64,000 bases of DNA from Streptococcus urinalis 2285-97 (GCF_000188055.2 NZ_AEUZ02000001.1:1626001-1690000), one strand, 5' to 3'. Counted from the first letter of the stretch, positions 50,221 through 61,599 are shown. Notes: generated from the sequence alone by a model not told the origin. Translations and numbers: made by a program.

Positions 50221-51138
50221 TTATGGTAATTGATTTCCAGCACTTCTATATATATCATACCATTCAGATCTTTCTAAGTTAACATCATAGGCTTTGGAAA
50301 TTTTTGCAATTCTCTCAGGATTCATTGATCCAATAATAGCTTGCATTTTTGCAGGATATCTCAAAATCCATGCTATGATGATAGCTTCATCAGATACATG
50401 ATATTTTTCAGCATATTTTGAAATCGTTTGATTCAATTCTTTATACTCTGAATTTCCTGAAAACAAACCTTTTTCAAGATCAATTTGAAACGGAGACCAA
50501 GCCTGAATAGTCATTTTTTTCAAACGACAATAGTCAACAATACCATTTTCATGATCCACACTAGCTTGATTTTTCATATTCACATTAAAACCAGAATCAA
50601 ACATTGGCGTATGAGCAGGCGATAACTGCAATTGATTAACAGCAAGTGGTTCTTCTAAATAACTTTGTAATAATTCAATTTGAAAACGATTTTGATTGCT
50701 AACTCCAAAATGTCTTACTTTTCCTGACTTTTTAAGCATAGAAAATGCTTCAGCAACCTCATCAGGCTCAACTAATGTATCTGGACGATGTAAAACTAAA
50801 AAATCTAGATAATCCATGCCCAATCTTGTCAAGATACCATCAACTGAAGTCACAATATGCTCTTTTGAGAAATCAAAATAACCTTGTCTAATGCCACATT
50901 TTGATTGAATGAACAATTGATCACGACTAATATTAGTTTCTTTTAGAGCTTTTGCAAAGGTTATTTCAGACTCTCCTCCACCATAAATATCAGCATGGTC
51001 AATGAAGTTAATACCATTGTCAAATGAACTATTGATGACTTTAACAGCAGCATTAGTATCTAAAGAAGCCATGCGCATACAACCTAAGGCAATTCTAGAC
51101 ACTTCAAGGTCCGTTTGTCCAATTAATTGTGTTTTCAT
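50221..51138 (-). CDS. Aldo-keto reductase (YdhF-type)
   Basis: A 305-residue (beta/alpha)8 reductase using NAD(P)H. Catalytic residues visible: Asp and Tyr in FIDHADIYGGGESE near 45-58, Lys in FIQSKCGIRQG near 76, His in DFLVLHRPDTL near 116. The family reduces small aldehydes and ketones, but the physiological substrate is not predictable. The gene stands alone between its terminator and the recG region. Confidence 0.9.
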   Translation of the reverse strand: MKTQLIGQTDLEVSRIALGCMRMASLDTNAAVKVINSSFDNGINFIDHADIYGGGESEITFAKALKETNISRDQLFIQSKCGIRQGYFDFSKEHIVTSVDGILTRLGMDYLDFLVLHRPDTLVEPDEVAEAFSMLKKSGKVRHFGVSNQNRFQIELLQSYLEEPLAVNQLQLSPAHTPMFDSGFNVNMKNQASVDHENGIVDYCRLKKMTIQAWSPFQIDLEKGLFSGNSEYKELNQTISKYAEKYHVSDEAIIIAWILRYPAKMQAIIGSMNPERIAKISKAYDVNLERSEWYDIYRSAGNQLP

Positions 51139-51251
51139 CTTTTTTCCTCACTAAAAACTTTTATTTTCGTTAGTATAACATTTTTGAAATCGTTTTACAT
51201 GATTTACCTTAACAAATTAACTAATATCCTTCATTTTTAATAAAATAAATG

Positions 51252-53267
51252 TTAATCAAAATCACCGTGCTCTTTAAGGTGTTTTACAATCACAGACCAA
51301 TTAGGATCATTCCTCCAATGGGTATGTGAGACTATTTCAGAGGATACTCGTCTAGCCTCTTCCATGATATTAAAATCCTCAACAATATCAGCTATTTTAA
51401 ATTCTGGAATGCCTGATTGTCTTGTTCCAAAAATTTCACCAGAACCTCGCATTTTTAAATCTGCCTCTGCTAACTCAAAGCCATCATTTGTTTTTGTCAT
51501 GATAGTCATTCGTTCTTTACCAGATTCAGTTTTTGGATTTGCTACTAAAATCACATAAGATTGCTTTGTTCCTCGTCCGACACGCCCTCTCAACTGGTGT
51601 AATTGACTGAGACCAAAACGATCTGCATCCATGATAACCATGATAGTTGCATTCGGAACATTCACACCAACTTCAATAACCGTTGTTGACACTAAAATAT
51701 CGATATCTTTTGCTTTAAAAGACTGCATGATTTTCTCTTTTTCATCATTTTTCATTTTCCCGTGAAGTAAGGCGACAGTTGCTTGTCCTGAAAAGTAATT
51801 TTTCAATTCTTCTTCTAATGCAACAGCATTTTTTAAATCTAAAGTTTCAGATTCCTCTATTAAAGGCGAAATCACGTAGATCTGAGCTTCCTTTTGGACT
51901 TCTTTTTTTAACCATTCAAGTACAGTATCAAATTGCTGATGTTTTACCCATCTCGTTATGATCGGTTTTCGTCCAGCTGGAAGTTCGTTGATTATTGAAA
52001 CATCCATTTCACCATAGGTTGTTATGGCTAATGTTCTTGGAATTGGCGTTGCTGTCATCATAAGTACATCTGGATTTTCTCCTTTTTCTCTAAATAATCG
52101 CCTTTGATTAACCCCAAATCGATGTTGTTCATCTGTGATAACCAAACCTAAATTAGCATAATTAACACCATCTTGAATTAAGGCATGAGTCCCAACAATC
52201 ATATCAACTGAGCCATTTTGTATAGCCTTTAAGAGGGGCTTTTTTTCTGCTACTCTCATCCCAGATTTTAATATCGCAATAGATAAATCAGGAAATAATT
52301 CCCTTAGACTCATATAATGTTGTTCTGCTAAAATTTCCGTTGGAACCATTAAAGCAGACTGAAATCCTGCTGTATATGCAGCATACATAGCCAAACTAGC
52401 AATAACGGTTTTCCCTGAACCAACATCACCTTGTAACAGACGATTCATGTGTGCACCGGATGACATATCCTTTAAGATTGCTTCTAAACTTACCTTTTGA
52501 GCTTTTGTTAACGTAAAAGGAAGTTGGTAAATCTTCTGATTAACTAATTGTTGTTTAAAAGGGATAGCTATACCATTTGTCAATTCTTTGTTCTGTGCTT
52601 TAAGCAATTGCAAATGCATTTGGAAATAAAATAATTCTTCAAATTTAATTCTTCTTAGAGCTTGTTTATATTCATTAATATCTTTTGGAAAATGCATTGC
52701 TCTAACAGCTGTTTTTCGATCAAGAAGTCTATATTTTTTTAATAGTAAATCGGGGAGATTTTCATCAAGTTCTTCAAGCAACTGGGTGTTCATAGCTGAT
52801 TTTATTGCTTTAACAAGAGAAGACTGACTAATTCCCTGAGCGACATGGTAAACAGGTTGCATATCATCTTCCGTTTGAATAAGAATTTTCATACCTGTAA
52901 TCGCTGTTTTCTTCTGATCCCATTTCCCAAATACTGCAATATCTTGGCCTAACTCTATTTTATCCGCTAAATAAGGTTGATTAAAGAATGAAATATTAAT
53001 AACCACTTCATCTTGCTTCAATTTAAAACTGAGACGGTTTCGTTTAAAACCGTAATATTGAACATTTGCTGGTGTAACAACCTGACCAACTATAACAGCT
53101 TTTTCCCCATCTATTAGGTCAAAGACTTTTTTCTGTTTAAAATCTTCGTATCGAAATGGAAAATAAAGTAACAGATCTTTTATAGTAATGATCTCAAGCT
53201 TTAAAAACTTCTCTGCTGATTTTGGTCCCAAACCTTTAAGTTCTGAAATTGGGCTATTTAAATCCAT
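51252..53267 (-). CDS. recG: ATP-dependent DNA helicase RecG
   Basis: A 671-residue helicase that reverses stalled replication forks. An N-terminal OB/wedge domain (about 1-230) precedes the motor: Walker A GDVGSGKTVIA near 277, DEQH in ITDEQHRFGVNQRR near 375, and LRGRVGRGTKQSY near 555. Length matches the family. It sits downstream of the GH73-CHAP gene, with a terminator between. Confidence 0.97.
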   Translation of the reverse strand: MDLNSPISELKGLGPKSAEKFLKLEIITIKDLLLYFPFRYEDFKQKKVFDLIDGEKAVIVGQVVTPANVQYYGFKRNRLSFKLKQDEVVINISFFNQPYLADKIELGQDIAVFGKWDQKKTAITGMKILIQTEDDMQPVYHVAQGISQSSLVKAIKSAMNTQLLEELDENLPDLLLKKYRLLDRKTAVRAMHFPKDINEYKQALRRIKFEELFYFQMHLQLLKAQNKELTNGIAIPFKQQLVNQKIYQLPFTLTKAQKVSLEAILKDMSSGAHMNRLLQGDVGSGKTVIASLAMYAAYTAGFQSALMVPTEILAEQHYMSLRELFPDLSIAILKSGMRVAEKKPLLKAIQNGSVDMIVGTHALIQDGVNYANLGLVITDEQHRFGVNQRRLFREKGENPDVLMMTATPIPRTLAITTYGEMDVSIINELPAGRKPIITRWVKHQQFDTVLEWLKKEVQKEAQIYVISPLIEESETLDLKNAVALEEELKNYFSGQATVALLHGKMKNDEKEKIMQSFKAKDIDILVSTTVIEVGVNVPNATIMVIMDADRFGLSQLHQLRGRVGRGTKQSYVILVANPKTESGKERMTIMTKTNDGFELAEADLKMRGSGEIFGTRQSGIPEFKIADIVEDFNIMEEARRVSSEIVSHTHWRNDPNWSVIVKHLKEHGDFD

Positions 53268-53300
53268 CTTAACCTCTCATTCTTAATGTTATTATAACAA

Positions 53301-53323
53301 AAAAACTGAGTCTAGCTCAGTTT
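53301..53323 (-). terminator. Terminator of the GH73-CHAP gene
   Basis: AAACTGAG and CTCAGTTT arms around TCTAG, followed by T's on the - strand, next to the stop. Confidence 0.85.
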
Positions 53324-53325
53324 CT

Positions 53326-54843
53326 TTATTTTTTACCAATAACATAAGTTAATTGACTAGCTTGTTCAGCCGTAAAAGTTCTGTAAGAGATAACACCTAA
53401 ACCAAGACAATTGGACTCTGAAATGAGGACTGAACCGTCTTCACGTACTTGTTCGACGATGGCAACATGCCCATAAGTTCTATCAGCACCTGCTTGTCCA
53501 GGTGAAAATGAAACGGCATATCCTACTTCCGCTTTATGACTAGTTGTATAACCAGCTTTATGTTGCCAGCTTCCACCATTGCCCATATATGGGTCATAGT
53601 GATACCCCAACTCATTTGCCCGGTTATAAACATACCAAGTACATTGTCCCCAAGCATATGTTGCAGCTGTGTAATTAATAACAACATTTGCCTTCATTGT
53701 TTTGAAACCAACTGGAACCATATCAAAACTTGTAGATGATTTTAACTTAAGTGATTCAGGAATAGCTGGTGTTCCCCCATGTTGATCAATCCAGCGATCA
53801 ATTTCTTCCATAATACGAGCACGTTTTTTACCACTATCGCTTGTATCAGTAAAGTAGACACCACCATCTAAGGCAACATCTAAGAAACCTTGTGACAGTT
53901 TTTTTGCTTTTTGGTCTTGAATGGCAAAGGATTGATTTTGATTTTGTAGAATGGTTTCTTGAGTTAATTTTACAAGTGCCTTTTCATCATTAAAATGACG
54001 TGCAAAGTTTGGATTAGAATCAAATGCCGCATAGCCAAACATATTGGCACCTTTATGTGTTGCGACACCTGCAGTTCCAAGTGAACTTTCAGCTATAGCA
54101 ATAGCGATGATCGCTCTGACATCAAGTCCACTTATTTTTTGCCATTCTAATAACTTTTGTCCGTTTATGCGATTGGAATCATAATGAATACCAGTTGATT
54201 GTAAGTAGCCATCTAATTGTTGAGCTGTAATACCATAACGTTTTGACATTAAATGATGTGTATAAGCATTTCCACTACTCCAGTGTTCTACATAAGCATC
54301 TGCTACATTTACAGAAGGTAAATTGATCGTATCAAAAATGGCAGAACTCAGTTGTTGTGTATTCGTTTCTTTAACAACAGGGACTGTATTGGTTTTCTCT
54401 TGACTGAGATTTGGCGAAACAGTCTTAGATGGAATAACTTGTTGACTAACACTATCACTTTTTGGTACTTGTGTAGACTTTTTATTTTTAGTCTCTTCTA
54501 ACTTATCAGGCATTTCAGATGTTTTTGATGTCTGATTAGCATTGACATCTTGACTCTGACTAGTCGTTTCAGTTTTTGCATTACCATTAGAATCACTTGG
54601 TTTTGTCAAGGATTGTGATGTTGGTACAGTGCTAGATTGACTTAAGTCTGTACTTAATGATTGAGAAGTTTGTGTCTTTTCTGAAGAACTCTCGTTATTT
54701 TCAGGGACACTTTTGACTGACTCTTCTGATGTTAAATGACTTTCATTTGCATTAGTCTCTTCAGCATATGCTTGTAAGACATTTGCATTTGGTGATAATA
54801 CTGCCATTAGCATCATCAGAGTGAATATTTTTTGTTTTTTCAT
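53326..54843 (-). CDS. Secreted peptidoglycan hydrolase with glucosaminidase and CHAP domains
   Basis: A 505-residue secreted protein. Signal peptide residues 1-28 (cut after YAEE-type AYA), then a Ser/Thr/Asn/Gln-rich stretch of low complexity to about residue 165. A GH73-type glucosaminidase domain follows (about 190-350), with the catalytic-type Glu in IAIAIAESSLGTAG near 250 and the HKGANMFGYAAFDSNPNFA segment. The C-terminal CHAP domain (about 385-505) has the Cys in WGQCTWYVYNRANELGYH near 402 and His in YGHVAIVEQ near 462. Predicted to cleave both the glycan chain and stem-peptide cross-links. No LPXTG anchor; wall retention may come from the linker. Confidence 0.9.
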   Translation of the reverse strand: MKKQKIFTLMMLMAVLSPNANVLQAYAEETNANESHLTSEESVKSVPENNESSSEKTQTSQSLSTDLSQSSTVPTSQSLTKPSDSNGNAKTETTSQSQDVNANQTSKTSEMPDKLEETKNKKSTQVPKSDSVSQQVIPSKTVSPNLSQEKTNTVPVVKETNTQQLSSAIFDTINLPSVNVADAYVEHWSSGNAYTHHLMSKRYGITAQQLDGYLQSTGIHYDSNRINGQKLLEWQKISGLDVRAIIAIAIAESSLGTAGVATHKGANMFGYAAFDSNPNFARHFNDEKALVKLTQETILQNQNQSFAIQDQKAKKLSQGFLDVALDGGVYFTDTSDSGKKRARIMEEIDRWIDQHGGTPAIPESLKLKSSTSFDMVPVGFKTMKANVVINYTAATYAWGQCTWYVYNRANELGYHYDPYMGNGGSWQHKAGYTTSHKAEVGYAVSFSPGQAGADRTYGHVAIVEQVREDGSVLISESNCLGLGVISYRTFTAEQASQLTYVIGKK

Positions 54844-54917
54844 ATATTCACTTTCTTTATTTTTTCTCTAATCATTATAACATTATTTTAAAATTTGTCT
54901 ATTAAATTATATATTAA

Positions 54918-56018
54918 TTAGTATTTTCTTGGTATTCTATCACTTAATAAGCACAAGACTTCATAATTGATGGTATCACAATAGTTAGCAATATCTGTAG
55001 CTGTAATTACCTCATTATTACTTCTACCAATTAAAACAACTTTAGTGCCTAAGGGTAGTTTTTTGGGTAATTTTATGGTAATTTGATCCATCGAAACACG
55101 ACCAACAATTTGACAATATTGACCATCTACTAAAACTGAAAAATCTTTTAAATGTCTAGTCCAACCATCAGCATAACCAATCGGAACGGTCCCAATTATT
55201 TCTTGATTTGTTGTTTCATATGTTGCACCATATCCAATTTTAGACCCTTTTTCTAATTCTTTGACATGTATTAATTCTGATTCTAAACTTAATGCTGGTT
55301 TCAAAGGATATGGCAACTCAAGATCTTTACCACTTGGATTTAAACCATAAATAACAATTCCTAAGCGTACTGCATTAAATATAGTTTCAGAATGCCAAAG
55401 ACTTGTAGCTGAATTACTTGCATGAACACATTTAGGACAATTATCTATATTAGATAGGATAGATTTAAAACGACTTAATTGTTGATTAAAATAGGTTTCT
55501 GATGCTTCGTCAGCAGTCGCAAAATGAGTAAAAATACCATCAACAATAACACCACATTCACTTAATGCTTTCAGTAGTTTATTTACTTGATTTGCATTTC
55601 TTACTCCTATTCTTCCCATGCCTGAATCCACTTTAACATGAACATGTAAACCAGATAGGTTTATGCCAAGTTTTTTTGCTTCCTCTAACCACTCATGACT
55701 GGCTACTGTTAAAGTAATCTTATTTTCTTTTGCTAGTAAAACCACTTCAGGCATTACAACCCCTAAAATTAAAATTTCTGTGTCGATACCTGATTGTCTA
55801 AGCTCTATTGCTTCATCAAGATTTGATACACAAAAGCCATCCACTTGTTTAAGAAGGTGTTTTGATACTTGTACAGCACCATGACCATATGCATTTGCTT
55901 TAACAACTGCATAAACTTTTTTATCCTTTGCGATATGACCTTTCACTTGAGAAATATTAAACGAAATAGCATCTAAATCAATCTTAGCTATTGTCGGTCT
56001 GTGAATACTTGAAATCAT
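54918..56018 (-). CDS. alr: Alanine racemase
   Basis: A 366-residue PLP enzyme that supplies D-alanine for peptidoglycan and teichoic acids. The PLP Lys is in [12 protein letters not shown] near 39, and the catalytic Tyr and neighbours are in [12 protein letters not shown] near 260. Length and ends match. Its start overlaps the acpS stop by 4 nt, the usual acpS-alr pair. Confidence 0.97.
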   Translation of the reverse strand: MISSIHRPTIAKIDLDAISFNISQVKGHIAKDKKVYAVVKANAYGHGAVQVSKHLLKQVDGFCVSNLDEAIELRQSGIDTEILILGVVMPEVVLLAKENKITLTVASHEWLEEAKKLGINLSGLHVHVKVDSGMGRIGVRNANQVNKLLKALSECGVIVDGIFTHFATADEASETYFNQQLSRFKSILSNIDNCPKCVHASNSATSLWHSETIFNAVRLGIVIYGLNPSGKDLELPYPLKPALSLESELIHVKELEKGSKIGYGATYETTNQEIIGTVPIGYADGWTRHLKDFSVLVDGQYCQIVGRVSMDQITIKLPKKLPLGTKVVLIGRSNNEVITATDIANYCDTINYEVLCLLSDRIPRKY

Positions 56019-56371
56019 CTTACATCCTCCAAAATGACACTTGCTTCAACATAGTCACCACTGTGTGAGATACTGATGTGGGCTTTGCCATCAAAATTTA
56101 ATTTTGAGAAGTAGGGTACGCCTTTGTCATCATTCAATATTTCAATATCTTGAAAAGACAGTTGACCAATTCCCGTACCAAGGGCTTTCGAAAGAGCTTC
56201 TTTCCCAGCCCATCTTCCAGCTAAATAAGTCATTCGCCTTTGACCTTTTAAGCTTTCAAACTTTTCTTTTTCCTGTTTCGTTAAAACACGACTGGCAAAT
56301 GAATGATGTCTCTGATAAGCATTCTCAATTGCAGAAATGTTTTGTAAATCTATTCCATGTCCAATTATCAT
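56015..56371 (-). CDS. acpS: Holo-ACP synthase
   Basis: A 118-residue trimeric transferase that attaches phosphopantetheine to ACP. It carries [14 protein letters not shown] (Asp8-type metal ligand) and [17 protein letters not shown] near 55-72, with Glu as second ligand. I start at the ATG at 56371 (MIIGHGIDL), the family start, with GGGAAT upstream; the longer ORF lies inside the preceding terminator. Lies 53 nt after secA. Confidence 0.95.
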   Translation of the reverse strand: MIIGHGIDLQNISAIENAYQRHHSFASRVLTKQEKEKFESLKGQRRMTYLAGRWAGKEALSKALGTGIGQLSFQDIEILNDDKGVPYFSKLNFDGKAHISISHSGDYVEASVILEDVR

Positions 56372-56383
56372 TATTATTCCCAA

Positions 56384-56407
56384 AAAAACTAGCAAAGGCT
56401 AGTTTTT
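56384..56407 (-). terminator. Terminator of secA
   Basis: AAAAACTAGC and GCTAGTTTTT arms around AAAG, between the secA stop at 56425 and acpS. It may let some transcripts through, as acpS has little room for its own promoter. Confidence 0.82.
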
Positions 56408-56424
56408 CTTTCTTTTATTGATGA

Positions 56425-58956
56425 TTAATAGCGTTTTTTACCATGACAGTTTTTAAATTTTTTACCTGAACCACATGGGCAAGGATCGTTACGGTTAACA
56501 TTACTAAAATCAATGTCACCTTCCAAATCATCAAAGTCTAATTTTTTAGCTTTAATATTTTGAGCTGATGTCGTTGTCACGCGCTCAGTTGAACGTTCTC
56601 TTTCTTGCTCATGAATTTGTGCTTTCATCATCGTTCTTGTGACGTCAAATTCAATTGCACCAATCATATCTTGGAACATTCTAAATCCTTCTGACTGATA
56701 TTCAACAACTGGATTATTTTGGGCGTAACCACGTAGACCAACTGATTGTCTCAATTGATCCAATGCATCAATATGATCTGTCCATTTATTATCCACAACC
56801 ATTAATATCAAGACTTTTTGGAATTCAAGAATAGCATCTTGATCTTTCAGTTTTGAAATTTGCTCTTCATAGACTTTATATGCTCGGTCTACAAGATATG
56901 ACTTGATTTCAGCATCTTTTTTACCTTTAAGATCTTTAATACCAATTGATTCTTCTGAAACGAGATTGGTTCTTGCAAAAGTCAAGATAGCTTCTAAAGC
57001 ATCATTACGATTACTTCTACTATGAGCATCAACCGCACGATTAATCGTTCGTTCAATCATTGCTTTTATTTCAGGAGATAAATCACGGTTAGCTGTAATC
57101 ACATCACGACGATTGGCATAAATGATTTCACGTTGTTCTCTCATGACATCATCGTATTGCAAGACTTGCTTACGCGTATCATAGTTATTACCTTCAACAC
57201 GTTTTTGAGCTGACTCAACTTGTCTTGAAAGCATTCTTGACTTGATAACCAAATCTTCGTCATCAGTCTTCATACGGTCAAGGAAAACTTTAATTCGTTC
57301 TGAACCAAATCGTTTCATCAAATCATCTTCTAAGGATAGATAAAATTGTGATTCACCAGGGTCCCCCTGACGTCCAGAACGCCCACGTAATTGGTTATCA
57401 ATACGACGACTTTCATGACGTTCCGTACCAATAACGCAAAGGCCGCCTAATTCGCGAACACCTTCACCAAGTTTAATATCAGTACCACGACCAGCCATAT
57501 TGGTCGCAATTGTAACCGCTCCGCGTTGACCGGCATTCATGATAATTTGTGCTTCTTTGAAGTGGTTTTTAGCATTTAAAACTTCATGAGGGATTCCTGC
57601 TTCGACAAGCTTTTTCGAAATGTAATCACTTGTTTCAACAGCCACTGTACCTACAAGGATTGGTTGTCCCTTCTCATGACGTGCTTTGACATCAGCTACT
57701 ACAGCTCTGAATTTTGATTCTAATGTAGGATAGAGCAAATCAGTATTATCAAGACGTGCAATTGGTTTGTTAGTTGGGATTGGAATGATTCGCATATTAT
57801 AAACTTCACGAAACTCTTCTTCTTCCGTCTTGGCAGTACCAGTCATACCTGCAAGTTTTTTGTACATGCGGAACATATTTTGGTACGTAATGGATGCACT
57901 TGTTTTTGACTCTTCCTGGATACGAACGCCTTCTTTAGCTTCAATAGCTTGGTGAAGACCATCAGAGAAACGACGACCTTCCATTGTACGACCCGTAAAT
58001 TGATCAACAATTAAAATTTCACCTTCTTCACTGACAACATAATCAATATCAAGAAGCATGATATAGTTAGCTCGTAAAGCATTATCCACAAAGTGAGTCA
58101 ATGCTACATTCTCAATATCATACAAGTTAGCAAGACTAAAGTAAGTTTCAGCTTTATCAATCCCTGAATCAGATAATCCAATGGTTTTAGTTGGAACATC
58201 AATGATATAATCTTCTTCTGATAACGTTTTAACAAACATATCAGCACGGATATAAAGTTGATTTGTTTCAGAACTTACTGCACCAGAAACAATCAAAGGT
58301 GTTCTTGCTTCATCAATAAGAACAGAGTCAACTTCATCGACAAGTGCGTAATTAAGTGGTCTTTGAACCATATCTTCTTGACGAACTACCATATTGTCTC
58401 TTAGATAGTCAAAGCCAACTTCTGAGTTTGTTGAGTATGTAATATCACATAAATAAGCGTCACGCTTTTCAGCGGGTGATTTAGCCGCTAAATTGATCCC
58501 AACTGATAAGCCCAGCCAGCTATAGACTTCACCCATTTCAGTTGCATCACGAGTTGAAAGGTATTCGTTGACCGTAATAACATGTACCCCTTCACCTGCT
58601 AGTGCATTTAGATACACTGGCATTGTGGCAGTCAACGTTTTACCTTCACCAGTACGCATTTCTGGGACATCACCATTATGGAGAACAACCCCCCCCATAA
58701 TTTGGACACGGTAGGGATATAACCCTAGAACACGTTTTGCAGCTTCTCGAACAACAGCAAAAGCTTCTGGAAGTAATTGGTCTAATGTTTCACCATTTTG
58801 ATAACGATTTTGAAATTCTGGAGTTTTTGCTTGCAAGTCGGCATCTGATAAATTTGCCATTTCATCAGCATATGACTCTACTTTTTTTGCAATTTTTTCT
58901 AATTTTCTTATTTCGCCTTTGTCATTTTCAATGACTTTGCGTAGAATATTTGCCAT
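56425..58956 (-). CDS. secA: Preprotein translocase ATPase SecA
   Basis: An 843-residue ATPase that pushes preproteins through SecYEG. Walker A is [13 protein letters not shown] near 98-110; Walker B with DEAD-like [17 protein letters not shown] near 205-221; motif [15 protein letters not shown] near 518. The C-terminal zinc-binding tail [14 protein letters not shown] contacts SecB or ribosomes. Size is that of canonical SecA1. Confidence 0.98.
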   Translation of the reverse strand: MANILRKVIENDKGEIRKLEKIAKKVESYADEMANLSDADLQAKTPEFQNRYQNGETLDQLLPEAFAVVREAAKRVLGLYPYRVQIMGGVVLHNGDVPEMRTGEGKTLTATMPVYLNALAGEGVHVITVNEYLSTRDATEMGEVYSWLGLSVGINLAAKSPAEKRDAYLCDITYSTNSEVGFDYLRDNMVVRQEDMVQRPLNYALVDEVDSVLIDEARTPLIVSGAVSSETNQLYIRADMFVKTLSEEDYIIDVPTKTIGLSDSGIDKAETYFSLANLYDIENVALTHFVDNALRANYIMLLDIDYVVSEEGEILIVDQFTGRTMEGRRFSDGLHQAIEAKEGVRIQEESKTSASITYQNMFRMYKKLAGMTGTAKTEEEEFREVYNMRIIPIPTNKPIARLDNTDLLYPTLESKFRAVVADVKARHEKGQPILVGTVAVETSDYISKKLVEAGIPHEVLNAKNHFKEAQIIMNAGQRGAVTIATNMAGRGTDIKLGEGVRELGGLCVIGTERHESRRIDNQLRGRSGRQGDPGESQFYLSLEDDLMKRFGSERIKVFLDRMKTDDEDLVIKSRMLSRQVESAQKRVEGNNYDTRKQVLQYDDVMREQREIIYANRRDVITANRDLSPEIKAMIERTINRAVDAHSRSNRNDALEAILTFARTNLVSEESIGIKDLKGKKDAEIKSYLVDRAYKVYEEQISKLKDQDAILEFQKVLILMVVDNKWTDHIDALDQLRQSVGLRGYAQNNPVVEYQSEGFRMFQDMIGAIEFDVTRTMMKAQIHEQERERSTERVTTTSAQNIKAKKLDFDDLEGDIDFSNVNRNDPCPCGSGKKFKNCHGKKRY

Positions 58957-59065
58957 TCTAATTCCTTTCGAAAGTCTTATCGTTTCATTTTATCATAGTT
59001 TCCTTAAGTGTACAAGAATGCATCATTAAAACGAACTATGTCTCCACTAAAGAAAGTTAAAGAAA

Positions 59066-60016
59066 TTATTTTGAATTAGGATGACTAGCAATTATCCTTA
59101 AATCACCAGAAATTTGCCATGAAGAAACATCATTTGGCAATATGAAATGACTACCTTTAGTTAGTGCATAAGTCTGCCCATCAACGACTATTTCACCTTG
59201 TCCTTCTATTACACTGACCAACAAGTATGGAGCTACTTTTTTAAAGTTTGTCTCACCTGAAATTTCCCATTTATAAACTGTGAAAAATGGATTTGAAACA
59301 AGCACCGTATTGCTCAAATGATCACTAAGGACACAAGCTGGAGTACTATTATTAGGTTCCCCAATGGTTAAGACATCAATTGATTTATCAATATGCAGTT
59401 CTCGTGTTTGACCATTGGCATCTTTGCGATCAAAATCGTACACTCTATAAGTCGTATCACTAGATTGTTGCGTTTCTAAAATAAGGATGCCTTTCCCAAT
59501 AGCATGCATTGTACCACTTGGAACATAATAGAAATCACCAGCTTTAACAGGAATTTTTGTTAACAAATCATCCCATTTCTTAGCTTCAATCATTTGTCGT
59601 AATTCTTCTTTAGTCTTGGCATTATGTCCATAAATAATTTCAGCACCAGGTTCGGCATCAATGACATACCAACATTCCGTCTTACCAAGTTCACCTTCAT
59701 GTTTCAAACCATAAGCATCATCTGGATGAACTTGTACACTTAACCAATCATTAGCATCTAAGATTTTAGTTAATAATGGAAAGACTTTTTCTTTAGGATT
59801 TCCAAAAAGAGTTGGAACTTCTTGATATAACCTGTCTAGTGGCATATCTTTGTATTTTCCATTTGATACTGTCGATACACCATTGGGATGTGCAGAAATA
59901 GCCCAATATTCTCCTGTTGTTTCAGTTGGAATATCATATCCAAATTGTTCCTTTAGTTTCGTTCCACCCCAAATTTTATCATGCATTTTTGCTTTTAAAA
60001 ATAATGGTTCTGACAT
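59066..60016 (-). CDS. manA: Mannose-6-phosphate isomerase, class I
   Basis: A 316-residue zinc-dependent cupin enzyme that interconverts mannose-6-phosphate and fructose-6-phosphate. Zinc ligands include QVHPDDAYG near 94 and GTMHAIGKGILILE near 168; the active-site Arg is in TTYRVYDFDR near 188. AAGGAG lies 6 nt before the ATG. Usual neighbour of scrK; here the beta-glucoside cassette lies between them. Confidence 0.95.
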   Translation of the reverse strand: MSEPLFLKAKMHDKIWGGTKLKEQFGYDIPTETTGEYWAISAHPNGVSTVSNGKYKDMPLDRLYQEVPTLFGNPKEKVFPLLTKILDANDWLSVQVHPDDAYGLKHEGELGKTECWYVIDAEPGAEIIYGHNAKTKEELRQMIEAKKWDDLLTKIPVKAGDFYYVPSGTMHAIGKGILILETQQSSDTTYRVYDFDRKDANGQTRELHIDKSIDVLTIGEPNNSTPACVLSDHLSNTVLVSNPFFTVYKWEISGETNFKKVAPYLLVSVIEGQGEIVVDGQTYALTKGSHFILPNDVSSWQISGDLRIIASHPNSK

Positions 60017-60097
60017 ATTCTCTCCTTAGATTTCTTTTTTTCTATTATAACACTTTTAAACTCTTTTTTTGATTTGCCTTAGCCTTTTTATTGTAGC

Positions 60098-60126
60098 AAA
60101 AAGCTTTAACAATCGTTAAAGCTTTT
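60098..60126 (-). terminator. Terminator of the beta-glucoside cassette
   Basis: AAAAGCTTTAAC and GTTAAAGCTTTT arms around AATC, 9 nt after the GH1 gene stop, isolating it from manA. Confidence 0.9.
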
Positions 60127-60134
60127 CAATTATT

Positions 60135-61550
60135 CTAGCTATTAAAAACTGTTTCATCAATTAAAAATTGGTTACTATCAATCATATTTTTCATCCAATA
60201 ACCTGATTTTTTTATTGTCTTAGTTTGAGTATGGATATTATTACTAATTAAACCATAACGATTGCGATAAGCATTGGCCCATGACCAACAATCAATCGGC
60301 GTCCACAAGTGATAACCAATACAGTGGCTACCCTCAGAGATTCCTTTTTGTAACCAATAGAGATGTTCTTTGATGAATTGAATGCGGTAGTCATCTTCAA
60401 TCATACCCGCTTCATTCATGAAACGTTCCTCTTTAGAAACGCCAATTCCATTTTCACTCATATACCATTTTATATTGCCATAGTTTTCTTGAATATCTTT
60501 TGCAATATCATAAACAGCCTTTGGATAAATTTCCCAACCCTTATCAACATTCATTCTAGCCATAGGCATATCGTAGGATTGCCAATATTTATTTGGAAGA
60601 AAATCTACTGCTAAACTATTAGGAGAATACTTAGGTCTTTGCACACGATTAGGATGATAAAAATTTACCCCTAAAATATCAATGGTATTATTTTTAATAA
60701 TTGTCAACTCTTCTTCAGTTGATTTCCAAAGTGCATTTTCCTTTTTCAAAATAGAAACGAGTTCTTCTGGAAAATAACCTTTACTACTGGCATCCATAAA
60801 CATACGGTTATACCATAAATCTGCAATTCGTGCGGCTTCTAAATCTTCTGGTGAGTCACTCGCTGGATAAGCAGGAGTCAAGTTCAAAATAATACCAATT
60901 TCACCCTCTAAATTTAGTTGTCGATACCTTTCAATAGCTTTACTACTTGCCAACTGTAAATGATAAGCCACCTGAACAGCTTTATACCCATCTACTATTT
61001 TAGGATAATGAAATTGCTCTAAATAACCCCCTTCAACTACAACTAAAGGTTCATTATGAGTAAACCAATACTTAACTCTATCACCAAAAAGTGTAAAACA
61101 TTTTTCAGCAAAACCAACAAAAAGGTCAACTACAGGCCTACTTTCCCAACCACCATATTGATGCAATAAATCAACAGGTAAATCAAAATGATGTAGATTA
61201 AGGATAGGTTCAATACCATTTGCGATTAATTCATCAATAACATGATTATAAAAATCAACAGCTTCTGGATTAACCTCATTTGTCTCTAAATTTTTAATTA
61301 AACGCGACCATTGAATAGACGTCCTAACACTATTTAGCCCGCAAGCCTTCATCAACTTGATATCTTCTTTATAATCATGGTAAAAATTCGAAGCTGTATC
61401 TGGACCAACCTGATCATAAAAATCTTCTGGCGATTTAGCATACCAATAATCCATGACATTTTGATGAGGTTTTTTAAAAGAGCCTTCAGATTGCGGCCCA
61501 CTCGTTGCAGCACCCCACCAAAAATTTTTTTCAAAAGTTACTGTTTTCAT
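60135..61550 (-). CDS. 6-phospho-beta-glucosidase, GH1
   Basis: A 471-residue GH1 enzyme that cleaves phosphorylated beta-glucosides such as cellobiose-6-phosphate. The acid/base Glu is in FTHNEPLVVVEGGYL near 163, and the nucleophile Glu in WYMSENGIGVS near 367. It opens FEKNFWWGAATSGPQSEGS, typical of phospho-beta-glycosidases, and lacks a signal. The phospho-substrate preference is inferred from its pairing with a PTS EIIC rather than read directly. A terminator-like stem separates it from the PTS gene. Confidence 0.9.
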   Translation of the reverse strand: MKTVTFEKNFWWGAATSGPQSEGSFKKPHQNVMDYWYAKSPEDFYDQVGPDTASNFYHDYKEDIKLMKACGLNSVRTSIQWSRLIKNLETNEVNPEAVDFYNHVIDELIANGIEPILNLHHFDLPVDLLHQYGGWESRPVVDLFVGFAEKCFTLFGDRVKYWFTHNEPLVVVEGGYLEQFHYPKIVDGYKAVQVAYHLQLASSKAIERYRQLNLEGEIGIILNLTPAYPASDSPEDLEAARIADLWYNRMFMDASSKGYFPEELVSILKKENALWKSTEEELTIIKNNTIDILGVNFYHPNRVQRPKYSPNSLAVDFLPNKYWQSYDMPMARMNVDKGWEIYPKAVYDIAKDIQENYGNIKWYMSENGIGVSKEERFMNEAGMIEDDYRIQFIKEHLYWLQKGISEGSHCIGYHLWTPIDCWSWANAYRNRYGLISNNIHTQTKTIKKSGYWMKNMIDSNQFLIDETVFNS

Positions 61551-61567
61551 GACATTACTCCTTTAGT

Positions 61568-61594
61568 AAAAGAGTTAGTTAGACTAACTCTTTT
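61568..61594 (-). terminator. Stem-loop between the PTS gene and the GH1 gene
   Basis: 12-bp arms AAAAGAGTTAGT and ACTAACTCTTTT around TAG, just past the stop of the PTS gene. It may be an attenuator rather than a full terminator, because the GH1 gene follows in the same direction. Confidence 0.6.
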
Positions 61595-61599
61595 TTCAG

